Notes: generated by a model not told the origin, from the sequence alone. A stretch of DNA of 38,645 nt from Branchiostoma floridae (GCF_000003815.2 NC_049980.1:885475-924119), one strand, 5' to 3'. Shown: positions 1 to 10,550, counted from the stretch's first letter. Numbers and translations: made by a program.

Positions 1-659
1 CTTTTGTACGGACCAATGATTAGCAGTGATCTATTAAGTACTTCAGCACTTCAAACTTAAATCGATTAGATCAATGAATAAATGGCTAGCATAGTCGGGA
101 ATTTGCGATAGTGATTCATTTTTCTTCCAAATTTTCGTTAACTGATTCATAACATTGAATTAGAAAATGAAGTTATATTGATTTCCTGTATACACATGTA
201 GTTACATGGCTGTATAGAATATACCATAGCTGTAACGTCAGCCAATACAGCGTGGGCATAGAAGCAATGAGACTCACTCGAGTCAAAAATCACCAGTCAG
301 CCTTTTAAGCTGCGGTCGAAAAATATTTGCGAAAGTTGCCCCGAAGGTCTTATCATGCTTGAACTGCGTGAAGTCCACGTGTTTTCGGTATTAGAAACTG
401 CCGAAAGGGAAAAACTAAGTAAGCAAAAATACATTCTGCTAATCCCTGTTGGTTTGGGTCGGGGATCTGGTTTTACTTTTGCGTTTGCGGTGAAGAGGTG
501 CTAATCTCCAAACAGATGCTTAGAGCAGAATAGACTCAACTGTTTTTTAAGCAGGTTTCTCCTTAGAACAAATCTCTCTCTCTCAATCTTTGATGTAATA
601 CGTACAGCTGCAAAAAAGAGCAAACATCTGTGTCCTGCTTTGTATTTGAAAAAACATTC
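1..659. other. No gene or clear repeat seen
   Basis: AT-rich sequence with no ORF, splice pair or terminal repeat I can support. If the A2M-like gene continues here, this lies in its second intron. Confidence 0.5.
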
Positions 660-830
660 GAAATTCAGCCAGCTTTCCGGGCGTCCCTAGCCAAAGCTAC
701 ATACCTATTTACACCTGCTGAGTGAAGTGAGGAAATTAGTTTACAAGTGTCTTTCCGGATCCTAGTAGAACAACGTTGGGACATGTAAGGGGACTCGGAA
801 CCGCCCTACCACTAGGCCACAGTTATACCA
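660..830 (+). repeat. Dispersed repeat F, copy 1
   Basis: CTGAGTGAAGTGAGGAAATT, AAGTGTCTTTCC, and the tail GACTCGGAACCGCCCTACCA, CTAGGCCAC match the order of the fullest copy at 23525. Confidence 0.5.
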
Positions 831-1044
831 TGTATCCCGCCTAACCAGTCCAATTATATTATGTTATCATTTGGCTGGGCTGACTACTCTCTCTTCGCAA
901 CCAGAGGCTGAATTGTGAAAAGCTTACAGGACAAGTGGCTGAGGCGGCTTCCATTTGGCGCTAACTCAGGTGACCTCAATACGACAATAATTGCCTCAGG
1001 TGCAGCTAAAGGACTAATTCTTAAAACACTCATCACACCGCGAA

Positions 1045-1310
1045 TGACCGCTACTCTTTCCATTGATCAATAAGCGTAATGGTTTCTTCAACGTGCTCGG
1101 GTGTGGCTCTCCTCAAGCACAGGACCTTCATTTACCGCCCGAGGGATGTTCTAACCAAAGCTAGGTACTCATTTAAACCTTGGTTAAGTGGGAATATTCA
1201 AGTCAAGTGCATTTTCCATGTGCGCAAAATCTGGACAAGTCATGTCAAGGGAATCCCTCCCACCCTACCCCTACGCCACAACAACGCCATTTTATCTCGC
1301 CCCACCATTA
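1045..1310 (+). repeat. Dispersed repeat F, copy 2
   Basis: CTACTCTTTCCATTGATCAA, CAACGTGCTCGGGTGTGGCT, GGACCTTCATTTA and GTTCTAACCAAAGCTAGGTA follow the family order. The 122-codon ORF at 1079-1447 is carried by this repeat and is not a gene. Confidence 0.5.
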
Positions 1311-1429
1311 CCATTTTATCTGACAATGACCGACAACCAGTGAGTACATTAGTATGGACACCGGTATGTCACACGATGTTATCGCAAAACGCGTTGGCGT
1401 TGTCCCTCATGACCTGCGGGGTAAGTGTT

Positions 1430-1457
1430 CACGTGGCGCGCACGTGACGAGCACGTG
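1430..1457. promoter_or_regulatory. Three CACGTG E-boxes at 11-bp spacing
   Basis: CACGTG at 1430, 1441 and 1452, within 11-mers CACGTGGCGCG, CACGTGACGAG and CACGTGGGTGG. It could be a bHLH-binding cluster or a tiny tandem repeat. No gene start is near. Confidence 0.35.
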
Positions 1458-1834
1458 GGTGGACATGCCCTTCGGCCCCGCGGACAGACGTGGTGAAAAA
1501 CAAGTGGACTAAATACGTCAGTTCGAATGATCTTCACCTTCATTTGACAAACATGTGGTCTCGGTGTTTTTACAAATCACTGCCTTAACATTGCTAGTGT
1601 CCCCTACACATCAAAGATTTGTCACATGCTGAAGCCTTTTTCCCTTTGCCAAGAAGTTTATGTTTTTGGTAGCGTTTGGGTGTAATGCTATCTTCGTATG
1701 TTAAGTTATGTATGTCGTTTGGTAGCGTAAGTCAAGAAGTTTTGGATTGATTGTGATGAAACTTGGTACGTGTGTAGGTGTAGTTTATACCGAAAATTAT
1801 TAAATGTTGGGCACCCTGACTGTACTGCGACAGA

Positions 1835-2052
1835 ATACTGTAAATGCAGAAACTTTGGCGGTGGTTTAATGTTCGCGGTTTTCTCGGTAGCCGCTTCACC
1901 GCAAATTTAAAACCACAGTGAACATTTTTTTCATGGCAGTAAGATGCTACAGTGCCTGGTGCTACCGCGAAATTAAATTCACCGCATAAAGTACCTTTTC
2001 CTGCTACCGCGAAATTAAATCCCGCGAATATAGGGTAATGCATTTACAGTAT
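1835..2052 (+). mobile_element. MITE family A, copy 1
   Basis: The ends are ATACTGTAAATGCA and its exact inverse TGCATTTACAGTAT. The interior is built from iterations of a CCGCGAA-TTAAA motif in both orientations. TA just inside each end suggests a TA target. The 103-codon minus-strand ORF over it is an artefact of the repeat. Confidence 0.75.
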
Positions 2053-2164
2053 CCGTTTTTCATACCCCTTTAGGCTTAAAGTTGCTGCTGTAATTTTCAT
2101 GACACTGGTTGCGTTTCTCAATTTAAATTTTAGCGCAAAGGATCAAATATGTAGTAATGACATC

Positions 2165-2745
2165 ACGAAAAGTTGGCCCTCTGAAAATGGCCCTCTAGAC
2201 CAGGGTAGCCCATTTCTATCAGAGGTGGCAAAGGGACTAGGCGTGGGGTTATATATCAAACGTGGATGACCAAATGGACAAGAGATTTATAAGTGGCCCA
2301 ATAGACCAGAGTGGTCCAGTGTATCAGAAGAGCCCAGTGGGCCAGAGATGGCCAAATAAACCGAATATGGTCCAATAGAACAGGGTGGTCCGTTGTATCA
2401 GTCAACCAAGGGTAACCCAATGGAACAGGGTGGCCCACCAGATATGAGGGGCCCAATACCCAGTCAACCAAGGGTGGCCAAATACAACAGGGTGGCCTGT
2501 CGGATCAGAAAGGCCCAATGGGCCGCAGGTGACCCAGTGAACTGAAGGTGGCCTAAAAGTCAAGGGGTGGCCCGTTGTATGAGATGGAGCTCAATGGGCC
2601 AGAGGTGCACCAGTAAACCCGACATGACCCACTGGACGAGGGATTTACCCACTGTATCCAAGGGACCCAGTGGAGCAAGTGGTCCCAGTATTGTCCAAGA
2701 GACCATCATAGGTGGCCCATTGAACGAGGGTTGACGGAGTTTTCA
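2165..2745. repeat. Degenerate minisatellite, unit about 18-20 bp
   Basis: About 30 imperfect units resemble GGTGGCCCAATGGACCAG (variants: GGTGGCCCACCAGATATG, GGTGACCCAGTGAACTGA, GGTGGCCCATTGAACGAG). The unit length varies by 1-3 bases, so reading frames drift. The 71-codon minus-strand ORF inside is a by-product. Confidence 0.65.
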
Positions 2746-3039
2746 GTGAAGCGGCCCAATGAATAAATCAGGGTCGGCCAAACGTCCAGACATAATTGGT
2801 CGGGTTTAACGTAGCCATACCGTGTAGTCCTTTAGAAGTTAGAGGCACTTATCAAAATAGTATGGATGTTGAATACACATCACCACTACCAGCAGACTAG
2901 CCCCTGTAGTAGTATCATGCAAAAATATGCATGTGGCACAGGGGTTACAAAAATGAGCATCACCCTTATGCATCTGTTACAGGTCTATGCAGGTGACTTA
3001 AACTTAACTTTTAGATGAATACTGGCTACTTTGTGTTTC

Positions 3040-3233
3040 GGCCTACGTCACATTTCCAACCGGGGCCCGGCCTGGCTGCTTTCGGGAACGAAAAGTATGA
3101 TATAAGAAACACAAAGCTACACAATACAATAGTCGTGGTCCTTATTTCTGTATATTTTTACGTATAGATTTCTATTTTTTTTATTTCAATGAACATCCCG
3201 GCCGGGACACGGTTTGGAATTGTGACGTAAGCC
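3040..3233. mobile_element. MITE family B, copy 1
   Basis: About 34-bp inverted ends: GGCCTACGTCACATTTCCAA on the left, and the reverse complement of the right end begins GGCTTACGTCACAATTCCAA. Both run into a GGGCCCGGCC-type GC block. The 194-bp element abuts MITE C1. Confidence 0.72.
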
Positions 3234-3237
3234 TTAA

Positions 3238-3480
3238 GGTACAATCGCACTGCACTTGCGTCACGCTTGCGTCACTGCGGGGTTCGAAAGATGCTCAAGG
3301 AATTTCAGATATAAAGAACGAATTTTCTTTCTTTATATGTATTTCGTCGTCTTCTAAGTAATATTTTTACGTATTATGCAATATCTAAATGATAAATATC
3401 GGTGAAAATAGCAAAGCAGTGACGCAGTGAACGAACCCCGCAGTGACGCAAGCTTCACGCAAGTGCGGTGAGAGTGCACC
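3238..3480. mobile_element. MITE family C, copy 1, flanked by TTAA
   Basis: Inverted ends of about 49 bp carry CACTTGCGTCACGCTTGCGT and CACTGCGGGGTTCG. TTAA occurs on both sides (3234-3237 and 3481-3484). The interior GATGCTCAAGGAATTTCAGA matches copy 2. The right end is 24 bp from the donor of the A2M-like exon 2. Confidence 0.75.
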
Positions 3481-3509
3481 TTAAGATTGTTACTAGTATG
3501 TCCACTCAC

Positions 3510-3700
3510 CTGTTGGAGTGATGGGTACCATACGTGACACGGCGCCCAGAGATTGGACCAGGTTCCGGTGGTGCCGTGAGCTCGCCAGCAGCTCCACCGT
3601 CACGTTGACGGCCGCGTCTCGGGCCTCCCCGAACAGGCGCACCGACACGGGCTCCGACAGGCCCCGGCGGAGCGCACGGGGAGCAATCACCATGTAGTTC
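3510..3700 (-). CDS. Exon 2 (MG1-like domain) of an A2M/TEP-superfamily secreted protein
   Basis: This 191-nt exon is bounded by acceptor GGTACAG|G at 3701 and donor CAACAG|GTGAG at 3509. It is strongly GC-rich against AT-rich flanks. The frame begins NYMVIAPRALRRG and continues through SVRLFGE and VNVTVELL to VPITPTG. The YMV-AP-x-LR-x-G start and alternating beta-strand pattern are typical of the first macroglobulin domain (MG1) of the alpha-2-macroglobulin / CD109 / CPAMD8 / TEP / complement C3 superfamily: large secreted or GPI-anchored thioester proteins that trap proteases or tag microbes. NVT is a potential N-glycosylation site. It starts by completing a phase-2 codon and ends in phase 1. 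No exon 3 is visible in 3-509, so the thioester and bait regions are outside the window. Which subfamily it belongs to cannot be told from MG1 alone. Confidence 0.78.
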
Positions 3701-3739
3701 CTGTACCGGAGAAATTTGTAAGGATAAGTCTGAATAATA

Positions 3740-3911
3740 GTACTGTGAATGCAGAAATTTTCGAGGTGGTTTGATGTTCTCGGTTTTCGCGTTGGCTGCT
3801 TCACCGCGAAATTAAATCCACCGCAAACATTTTTCCATGGCAGTAAGAGACTACATGTATACAGTGCACGGTGCTACAGGGAAATTAAATCCCCGCGAAC
3901 TTAACAGTATT
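3740..3911 (+). mobile_element. MITE family A, copy 2
   Basis: It starts TACTGTGAATGCAG and has the same interior as copy 1. The right terminus is shortened (TTAACAGTAT). It begins 39 bp from the splice acceptor of the A2M-like exon 2, and the mariner follows it with a 2-4 bp spacing. Confidence 0.7.
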
Positions 3912-3915
3912 CATA

Positions 3916-4493
3916 CGAGGGGCGTGCAATAAGTAATGGTCCTGACCCACTTCCAGTTGTCTGATCTAAATGAAATTTTGTATGTGTAATAATTCATATC
4001 TCTATGGGTTATGTTGCAAAAGACAGCTCTGAACTAATTGTGGTTTCTGATTTACTGGTGTTTGAACTTAGTCAGGTGCGAAATGGACCAGGTGTGAAAT
4101 GGAACCAGTTGAGTGTCGCGCAGTGATCCGGTTTTTGTATTTGAAAGGACGCACACCAAAGAAGACTTTTGATGAAATAAATGAAACTTATGGTGATGAT
4201 GCCCCATCATATGACCTTGTAAAACGCTGGCATCCTGAATTCAAACGTGGCTGGAAGTCTGTGGAAACAGCTCCCAGACCTGGTCGTCCCTCTTGTGCCA
4301 TTGATGAGGCATCTGTTGGAGGACCAACCTGGGGTGTCCTACAAAATCGGTGTCCAGAGCTGCATCAAACGATGGGAGAAATGCATAACTCTGGGTGATT
4401 CCTATGAAGAGAAAGACTAATAACTGTGCCAAGTTTCATTAATCTCCTGCTATGGGAAATGGGTCAGGACCATTACTAATTGCACGCCCCTCG
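3916..4493 (+). mobile_element. Non-autonomous mariner (578 bp), with TA duplications
   Basis: The left end CGAGGGGCGTGCAATAAGTA and the reverse complement of the right end agree over roughly 38 bp with about two mismatches. TA flanks both sides (3914-3915 and 4494-4495), the Tc1/mariner target. It lies in intron 1 of the A2M-like gene, directly after MITE copy A2, and carries the broken transposase ORF. Confidence 0.85.
4099..4420 (+). pseudogene. Remnant mariner transposase (N-terminal and C-terminal pieces, centre deleted)
   Basis: From 4099 the frame reads MEPVECRAVIRFLYLKGRTP, then KKTFDEINETYGDDAPSYDLVKRW split over the helix-turn-helix, ending with the RPGRPS linker. This is the N-terminal DNA-binding domain of a mariner-type transposase. 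After about 4320 this frame loses resemblance. The +1 frame at 4340-4417 reads YKIGVQSCIKRWEKCITLGD and then SYEEKD, a typical mariner C-terminus, stopping at 4418-4420. The whole DDE/D catalytic core is missing, so the remnant cannot encode an active enzyme. The size fits a single internal deletion that joined the two ends out of frame. Confidence 0.8.
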
Positions 4494-4637
4494 TAAGGTA
4501 AAGGTAGTATGTGAATGCACGGGGACATGGTATTAAAAGTCGGAGTCCCTCCATCTTCTTGCACTGCCTTGTCCCTCGCCAACTGAAGTCAGGTACCCAT
4601 ATAACACCTGGTTGGAGTGATACGAGTCGTGTGAAGA

Positions 4638-4870
4638 TAAGGCCAAGTTTAATTTGATTATATAGATAACATCGCAAGCGCGTCAATTTTTGGCCGTTTC
4701 CAAAAAAAGTCTTTTCAACCATAATGAATATGGTACAAAGCAGCTAGCTTAAACTTGGTGAAATTATCAAATGTATGCCGTAGATTGCAAAATGATATAC
4801 TTAAACGGATACTAGTGTAATAAAATGCTAAAGACAATTCCAAGGTCAAAGAAGAAGAACAAAAATGACT
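4638..4870 (-). mobile_element. MITE family H, copy 4 (inverted, partial)
   Basis: It starts TAAGGCCAAGTTTAATTTGA, then TTATATAGATAACATCG and GCGCGTCAATTTTTGGCCGT. This is the family H right end in reverse orientation. The far end is not clear. Confidence 0.55.
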
Positions 4871-5110
4871 CTATTATATGGTATACCATGTGCGTGTTTA
4901 GTTCCGGCAACTTTTTTATTTCTTTTTTTGGGTTTCCAGCGATGTTATCCATAGAATGACATTTACATGGCCTAATCTACAGCCTAAGCACTTGGAATCC
5001 CACGTGAGGTTTCCGCAATGCACGGTCATCACAGGGTGGCGCCTCCAACACGGGGAACCGTGGTAATGACATTCCTCCTGTTCGTGTAGGAATAGGAACT
5101 CGCTAATTTA

Positions 5111-5448
5111 AGCTAAGGGCAAAACCCGCCGCACGTGCAATTTGTCCGTACGTTTATTTGTAGGCCACGTCTGCCAACTGCAAGTATTTCTGAAAACGTT
5201 CAGTACAGGGCAGGCGCTTCGCCCGCACTTGCACGTACGGGGGAGGCTAATCCGCAGTCCGATGGCGCACAAAGTTTCGCCTACACGTAAAGTTCTACGG
5301 CGTGTCTGAGTGCTCCAAAATCCGTCGGATTCCCTACGAGTTCGTACGGAGGCGGTACGGTACTTCCAACGTACGGATCCCAACAACTGCCCACGTTTGG
5401 CACGTAGACAGTACGTATTTGCACAAACGGCAGGTTGTGCCCTTAGCT
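5111..5448. mobile_element. MITE L, with TTA flanks
   Basis: The inverted ends are AGCTAAGGGCAAAACCCGCC on the left and, in reverse complement on the right, AGCTAAGGGCACAACCTGCC. TTA flanks both sides (5108-5110 and 5449-5451), a 3-bp target as in PIF/Harbinger. The interior is rich in CGTACG palindromes. Confidence 0.6.
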
Positions 5449-5919
5449 TTAGAAACCTTTCTAGACGAATAGTATCTTAGATGGGTAGAAAAGCGCAGGC
5501 AACATGGTAGATCAGAAAAATTTGACAGATTGCTCAACCAATTTCATAGATAAGATCGCATATCGTAGATCGGTTGAAAACTTCACAATAGTTCATTTAC
5601 ACCATAAAGAAACAATGAAACAGGCCTTAGGCATCAAATCATTTGTGGTACATTTGACAATTATTGTTGCTGTTGTTGTTATCAATTTGTTCAGAAAAAA
5701 AGGCTTGAAAACAACGTTTTCAAGTTTTCTCTGTACCAATTTTGTTTCGCTCTTGAGTTTACAGCTTTGTGATATTCAAAGGATATTAAATCTGATACAG
5801 GACGGACAACTTTTTTTTTTTTGGAACGAAGGAACGAAGGCAAACGAAATTGGCAAAAGTTGGGGCGAGAACTCTGTGCAAAACTATCGAAATACAAGCA
5901 GACTGTACTTGGTCATCGA

Positions 5920-6350
5920 TAGGGGTGGGTACCGGTACATCGTACTGGTACAAAACCGGTTTTTCTTATGGGGAAAAATTTGGTGGACCGGATGTTGGAC
6001 CCATTAGAAAATAAACAGATTATAAGATCAGGAATTCACACGTTTCGGGGCTGAACGGTCGAAGAAAAGAATAAGAGCGAGGCAGAGTATAGCTTATAGT
6101 CATTTCTACCAAGTTTCACAGTCAATCATTCAGAGGCAGTAAGTCTTGGGGATTTAGAACGCCAGGGTCAAATACTCCACGAAACATATTTCTTTGCAGC
6201 GAAATGCGCCATTGTTTTGAGTATCGTCCATTCACATGTTTTCACATACTGAATCAGGTCCAGGTTTAGGTCCAGACCTGGACCTGATCCTCTGGACCTG
6301 GACCGTACCTGGACCTGGATTTTCTGTATTTCGGTAAACACCCTTTAGTA
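5920..6350. mobile_element. hAT-like non-autonomous element with 8-bp target duplication
   Basis: The left end is TAGGGGTGGGTACCGG. The reverse complement of the right end is TACTAAAGGGTGTTTACCG. GTCATCGA flanks both sides exactly (5912-5919 and 6351-6358), the 8-bp duplication expected of hAT elements. An AGGTCC-rich palindromic stretch (about 6254-6318) lies near the right end. Confidence 0.6.
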
Positions 6351-7987
6351 GTCATCGATGTTTGTCACGAAACTATGACTGTGCGGACTTCCCCACACTT
6401 GAAACTCGATCCAGGTGATAACATCGGGAAATCAATTGGCGCGGATGATCCCCTCCTGTGATCACACGGGGGCGAACTGTGTGACCTTCCCCTAGGTTTG
6501 AAGGTCACGGAGGAAAAATGCCGGAAAAGCGTGGGAACGAGCAGATTAGAACACCTGGCGTGCTGGGCATGCTGGGTAAGGCGGTGTCAGGGGACAGGGT
6601 AAGTCTCAAGAAGCTTCATAAAAGGGAAGGAAGAACGCTGACTTAGACACTTTCTTGGCACTCAAGACTTAAAGGTCACGTAACGATGTCCTATTAGAAT
6701 AATTGGGTTAGCTCACGTCATGTATGAAGACTATCCAAGGATTGTACAAAGAAAGGACGACTTAAGTCCCAAAAATCTCTGTCGAACTGAAGGAATAAAA
6801 AAGAGACGTTTTGTTTTCTTGTTCCTTAACGGTGCACATCCACGGTAGAAAAAGTAACCGAAGGGTCTAGCTCTAGTATAGATTCCTCATAATTTGCCGC
6901 GAAATGACATTGAATACTGACATTGCTAAAAAGCGTAGGAGTTCAGTTCAGTAGGATTTGGTTCGTAGGAGTTGGTGTGTTTTAATTGGGTGGAAATTGA
7001 GTTTGGGCTCTAACAATGCTTCTGGATATTACTTCGCGTTGAATGTAATCCACAATTTTGACTTCGATTGCCCTCTACTGTGTAAACGAATTTATGATAT
7101 CGCGCTTTGTGGATGGTTGAAAAATATCTAGTACTAGAATATTCTTTATGATTGGCTCCATCATACGCAAGTTTTTATTCTCTCTGACAACGTATGTCTT
7201 TTGCTGAAAAAGGGTAAATGGGCTTTGCCTTCACAAAAATGCACAATTTTAGCATGCTTTCTAAGCATGATGCCGTAAAACAAAATTCCTTTTACCTTAA
7301 AATTTACCAACATAAGATAGGCTGAAGAAACAAAACTCACCGTCACATTTATTTTCCTTACGAACAATTCCCTTAAAGAGTTTGTCGCTAAAGGTTGATG
7401 TTGTGTAGTCTCAAATTGAACCCACGATAAAATAGGGTGTGCCCTGTGAAAATCAATGTTTTTTACAATGTTCTATTGATTCAGCAAAATCTGATCATTA
7501 CAAAAGATTGCGAATATCATTTTGGCAGCCACTAAACGATATAACTACTTCAAAGACGCTTGAAAGTGCAGCGCTTTGCTAGGCTCTATGCTGTAACTTG
7601 TCAAAGTCATCTTCAGCAAATGATCTCTCAAAGTGCCTTGATAAACAATCATTTGCATGGTGGTCCACCGCAAACTGCGGCACTTTGGTCATTAGAGAAG
7701 TAATTCAAGCTCATTTTGATAAGTACCCAAAATTTACAATAGGTGATAAGTTATCTCGAGTCCTGTGTCTTTTTTGTTTTGCCGCTGTAGTTTTTATTTT
7801 GTGATCTTGTGCGCTCATTTTTGTTTACATTTAATGAACAGGTTTCTGTGGGTTTTTACGTTTTGCTAGCTACACAAACATAAAGACTAAAATGTTCTCA
7901 ATAGACAATGCGTTTCCTTTACCATTATCGCCCTTTCACATTGTAAATCTAACAAGCCATTATGATAAGGATACTGCCACATAGCGT
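6351..7987. other. Featureless part of intron 1
   Basis: Only short ORFs under 70 codons and no repeat family recognised. A short open frame from ATG at 6519 to a CTGG|GTAAGG site was looked at and not supported. Confidence 0.45.
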
Positions 7988-8356
7988 ACTAAGGCCACAG
8001 CAAGTATATTCTATGGATGACATCCTCTGTAGACCCCATATGTAATACGAGAGCGCGAAAAAAATGGCTACAAAAAACAAGACGTCTAAATCTTCAATTT
8101 TTTTCCAAAATCAGGGAAAATTCAATACACGCCCTGATATCATCTATAAAATGTACTCGTTGTAACCCAAGAACATATCAGTTCTGCACAAAATGTAGCA
8201 GTAGGGATATACCCTAAACCCAGTATGGTCGACATGTAAAACGTCATTGGGTTGAGATTTAGTGCTTAGATGCAATCTACGTCTTTGCCCTCTCTCATGA
8301 AATTTGGTGTCTGTGGACGATGTCCTCCTTAAAGTTTACTTGCTGTGGCCTTAGGT
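7988..8356. mobile_element. MITE family G, copy 1
   Basis: The left ACTAAGGCCACAGCAAGTAT is inverted at the right as ACTTGCTGTGGCCTTAGG. Both are followed inward by GGATGACATCC-like sequence. A second, inner GATATCATCTATAAAATGTA block suggests a nested or partial second end. Confidence 0.62.
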
Positions 8357-8682
8357 AAATTGACACGTCTTAAACGGAGGGCGCACTTACACATGGCCTT
8401 AAGGAAATGTGAGCCTCGCCTTAACTTGCAAAGTCGCCGACCGAGACGCCCGCAACTTCGCAAATCATTTGCCCTTGACCTCTAAGGAACCAAAACAAGA
8501 GGATGTTCTCAAGGTCGAACGTTTACCTTTCAAGTCTAATGGGCCTGTTACAGATCCATTGCTAAGGCCTAAGAAAAACGGTGTGGTTCCGGCTACAGTA
8601 CAGAGATTCTCTATATTTGGAGTAGTCAATATAAAATACAGCCTCAGTTAATTAGTTTACGAACAACGCAACTACGAATACT

Positions 8683-9025
8683 AGATACGCCCAAAAGTAG
8701 TTACTCAAACAAATGGATATTGTTTTGGAAACGGTCAGACGTTTCAAGTACTACCCAGTAGTTTTCGTCAGTGACACTGACTGGTTTGTATATCCTAGCT
8801 GTTAATTGATGTGTCAAAGAGACCTAGTTGAGGAACAGGTTTATCCTAACTATGAATCAATATGCAGGAATGGGTGGAAGACAAGTTTTCAAAGGTCCAA
8901 AAGCTAAAACCCTCTCAAACAAGATCTCTTTAGCGTCGATGGCGAAAGCTACTGGATAGTAGTTGAAACGTATGACCATTTCCAAAACCATATCCAGTAA
9001 CTGCTTTTGGGCGTATCTTATTACC
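8683..9025. repeat. Diverged inverted repeat pair
   Basis: The plus-strand block 8683-8770 (AGATACGCCCAAAAGTAGTT, TTTTGGAAACGGTCAGACGT, CCCAGTAGTTTTCGTCAGTG) recurs inverted at about 8930-9025. The two arms flank about 160 bp. The TTTTGGAAACG...GTTTTCGTCAGTGACACT motif resembles sequence I associate with retroelement-derived repeats in marine invertebrates (Penelope- or LINE-related), but I cannot prove that here. The 80-codon minus ORF at 8857-9099 is part of it. Confidence 0.4.
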
Positions 9026-10092
9026 TGGATGTCAAACCTACATCGACGTACGAATATTATAGTCTCGGGCGGCAGGCGCCATGGATCACCCATAACCACC
9101 TTTTATAATTACCGCCCATCTCTCAACAGCATTTCTACAGGCCTGTGGTTGTGAGGCTTTTATACAGGGACTCAAGGAGTAGTCAAGCTCCAGGGAGTCG
9201 GGCTTGAACAAAAGCGGGCTGTTCGGTTAGAAAAACCGACTGGACTGTGACGGTCTTTTTTGTGGACAACAGTTCTCTGTGGAATGAAAGATAGACTCGA
9301 CACCAGGGTATCCCAAGAAATTAGCATGTCTTTTTCTGAAAGGCTGACGGTGTTGTATTTTTTAGAAATTACAATCATTTACATGTTTAAAGCATGCGAA
9401 ATGGCAACCGGAACCCCAAAATCCTGGGTTGAAATCCGCTGGCATGTCCCGGCGTTGTATCATTGTGACGTTAAACCTCCCTCCTTACATATTGGTATGT
9501 GATTCTATAGTGTTTATCTCCCTTTTTTTAGTTACTACGTAAGGAAATTGTAGGGGAATTTACTTTCTTTCTTTTCATAATGTCTTGTAACATGGAAGAT
9601 TATGTGTCACACCTTTAGGACAAGAAAAAACACACAAAAAGCGCACATAGGGTTTAATTAAGACCATTTTCCTCAAATAAAAGAAATGACTACGGATTTG
9701 CTGAATATATTTGTTTTTCTTGTGTAACTGCATAAAATGGCTTACTCTGCCTTTAGTTATTACTCTTGTCACCTTAATCTTAACACAAAAAAAGTCGTTC
9801 TCAATCTTTTACAATGGCCACAAGAAAGAGAAAAAGAAAGCAAGAACAGAAGGTTACTGTCACGGCGATGCTATGCCCAACGTTTGTTTTGCTTGTACCT
9901 GATAAACCGCCTCATGGTGTTACATTCAAGGTTTGTACTGATGAGTAAAAGCTGCATATCCGGACAGAGAAGTTCACAGACTAACTCACACCGGGGAAAG
10001 CCACTAGACCTATATTCTTTCGAAGAGTGTGGTGGGAACTCCTACAACACGGAACCTACATTTGACATCCGATCCGTCGAATGTTTCAAATT
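9026..10092. other. Unassigned part of intron 1
   Basis: Overlapping short ORFs up to 122 codons (9737-10105) show no protein-like character, and no repeat ends are visible. Confidence 0.45.
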
Positions 10093-10138
10093 TTCACCTG
10101 AGTGAAGTGAGGGAATTCGTTTAAAGTGTCTTTCCACA
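10093..10138 (+). repeat. Dispersed repeat F, fragment
   Basis: TTTTCACCTGAGTGAAGTGA and AAAGTGTCTTTCC only. Confidence 0.45.
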
Positions 10139-10314
10139 ATGTTTTGTATTGAGAGATTTTCAAACCATTGAGTACGATTTTGTTTAGAACAGAAGGGTCT
10201 TGCTTTGAATGGTTTCTGAAACTAAGCGGACGTTAAGGGTTCACAAACACAAGGAATACGAAATAATGACGCTAAAATGGTTGTACGTGTCATTTGCATG
10301 AAGAAACCGTTCTA

Positions 10315-10550
10315 ATACCCCTGTCACATTTGACGAAAATCGGTCGGACGACGATTCTGCGGCAATCGCCCGAGCCTCGCTTATAATAATAACGTCATTG
10401 CACAACAAGTGTACAAGGTAAAAAAAAGTATGGCTTGTATGTGATAGGGACGGCTTTCAGGTGAAAATACGCGCAACCCTCTGTCGATCTTAAATATGGC
10501 CGATCTTCCATCGATACGCCCGAAGACCGTGGATAATGTGACAAGAGTAT
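10315..10550 (+). mobile_element. MITE family D, copy 1
   Basis: Ends ATACCCCTGTCACATTTGAC and, reversed on the right, ATACTCTTGTCACATTATCC. The interior includes GGACGACGATTCTGCGGCAA and GGCCGATCTTCCATCGATAC, both found inverted in copy 2. Confidence 0.7.

Noticed and set aside
1079-1447. 122-codon plus-strand ORF
   Set aside because: Overlies a copy of dispersed repeat F. The same blocks occur elsewhere without an open frame.
2256-2471. 71-codon hydrophobic minus-strand ORF
   Set aside because: Translation of the degenerate minisatellite. The repetitive residues come from the unit.
6519-6600. Short ORF ending at a GTAAGG donor
   Set aside because: Only 20-odd codons, no upstream support, and it lies on the plus strand inside the intron of a minus-strand gene.
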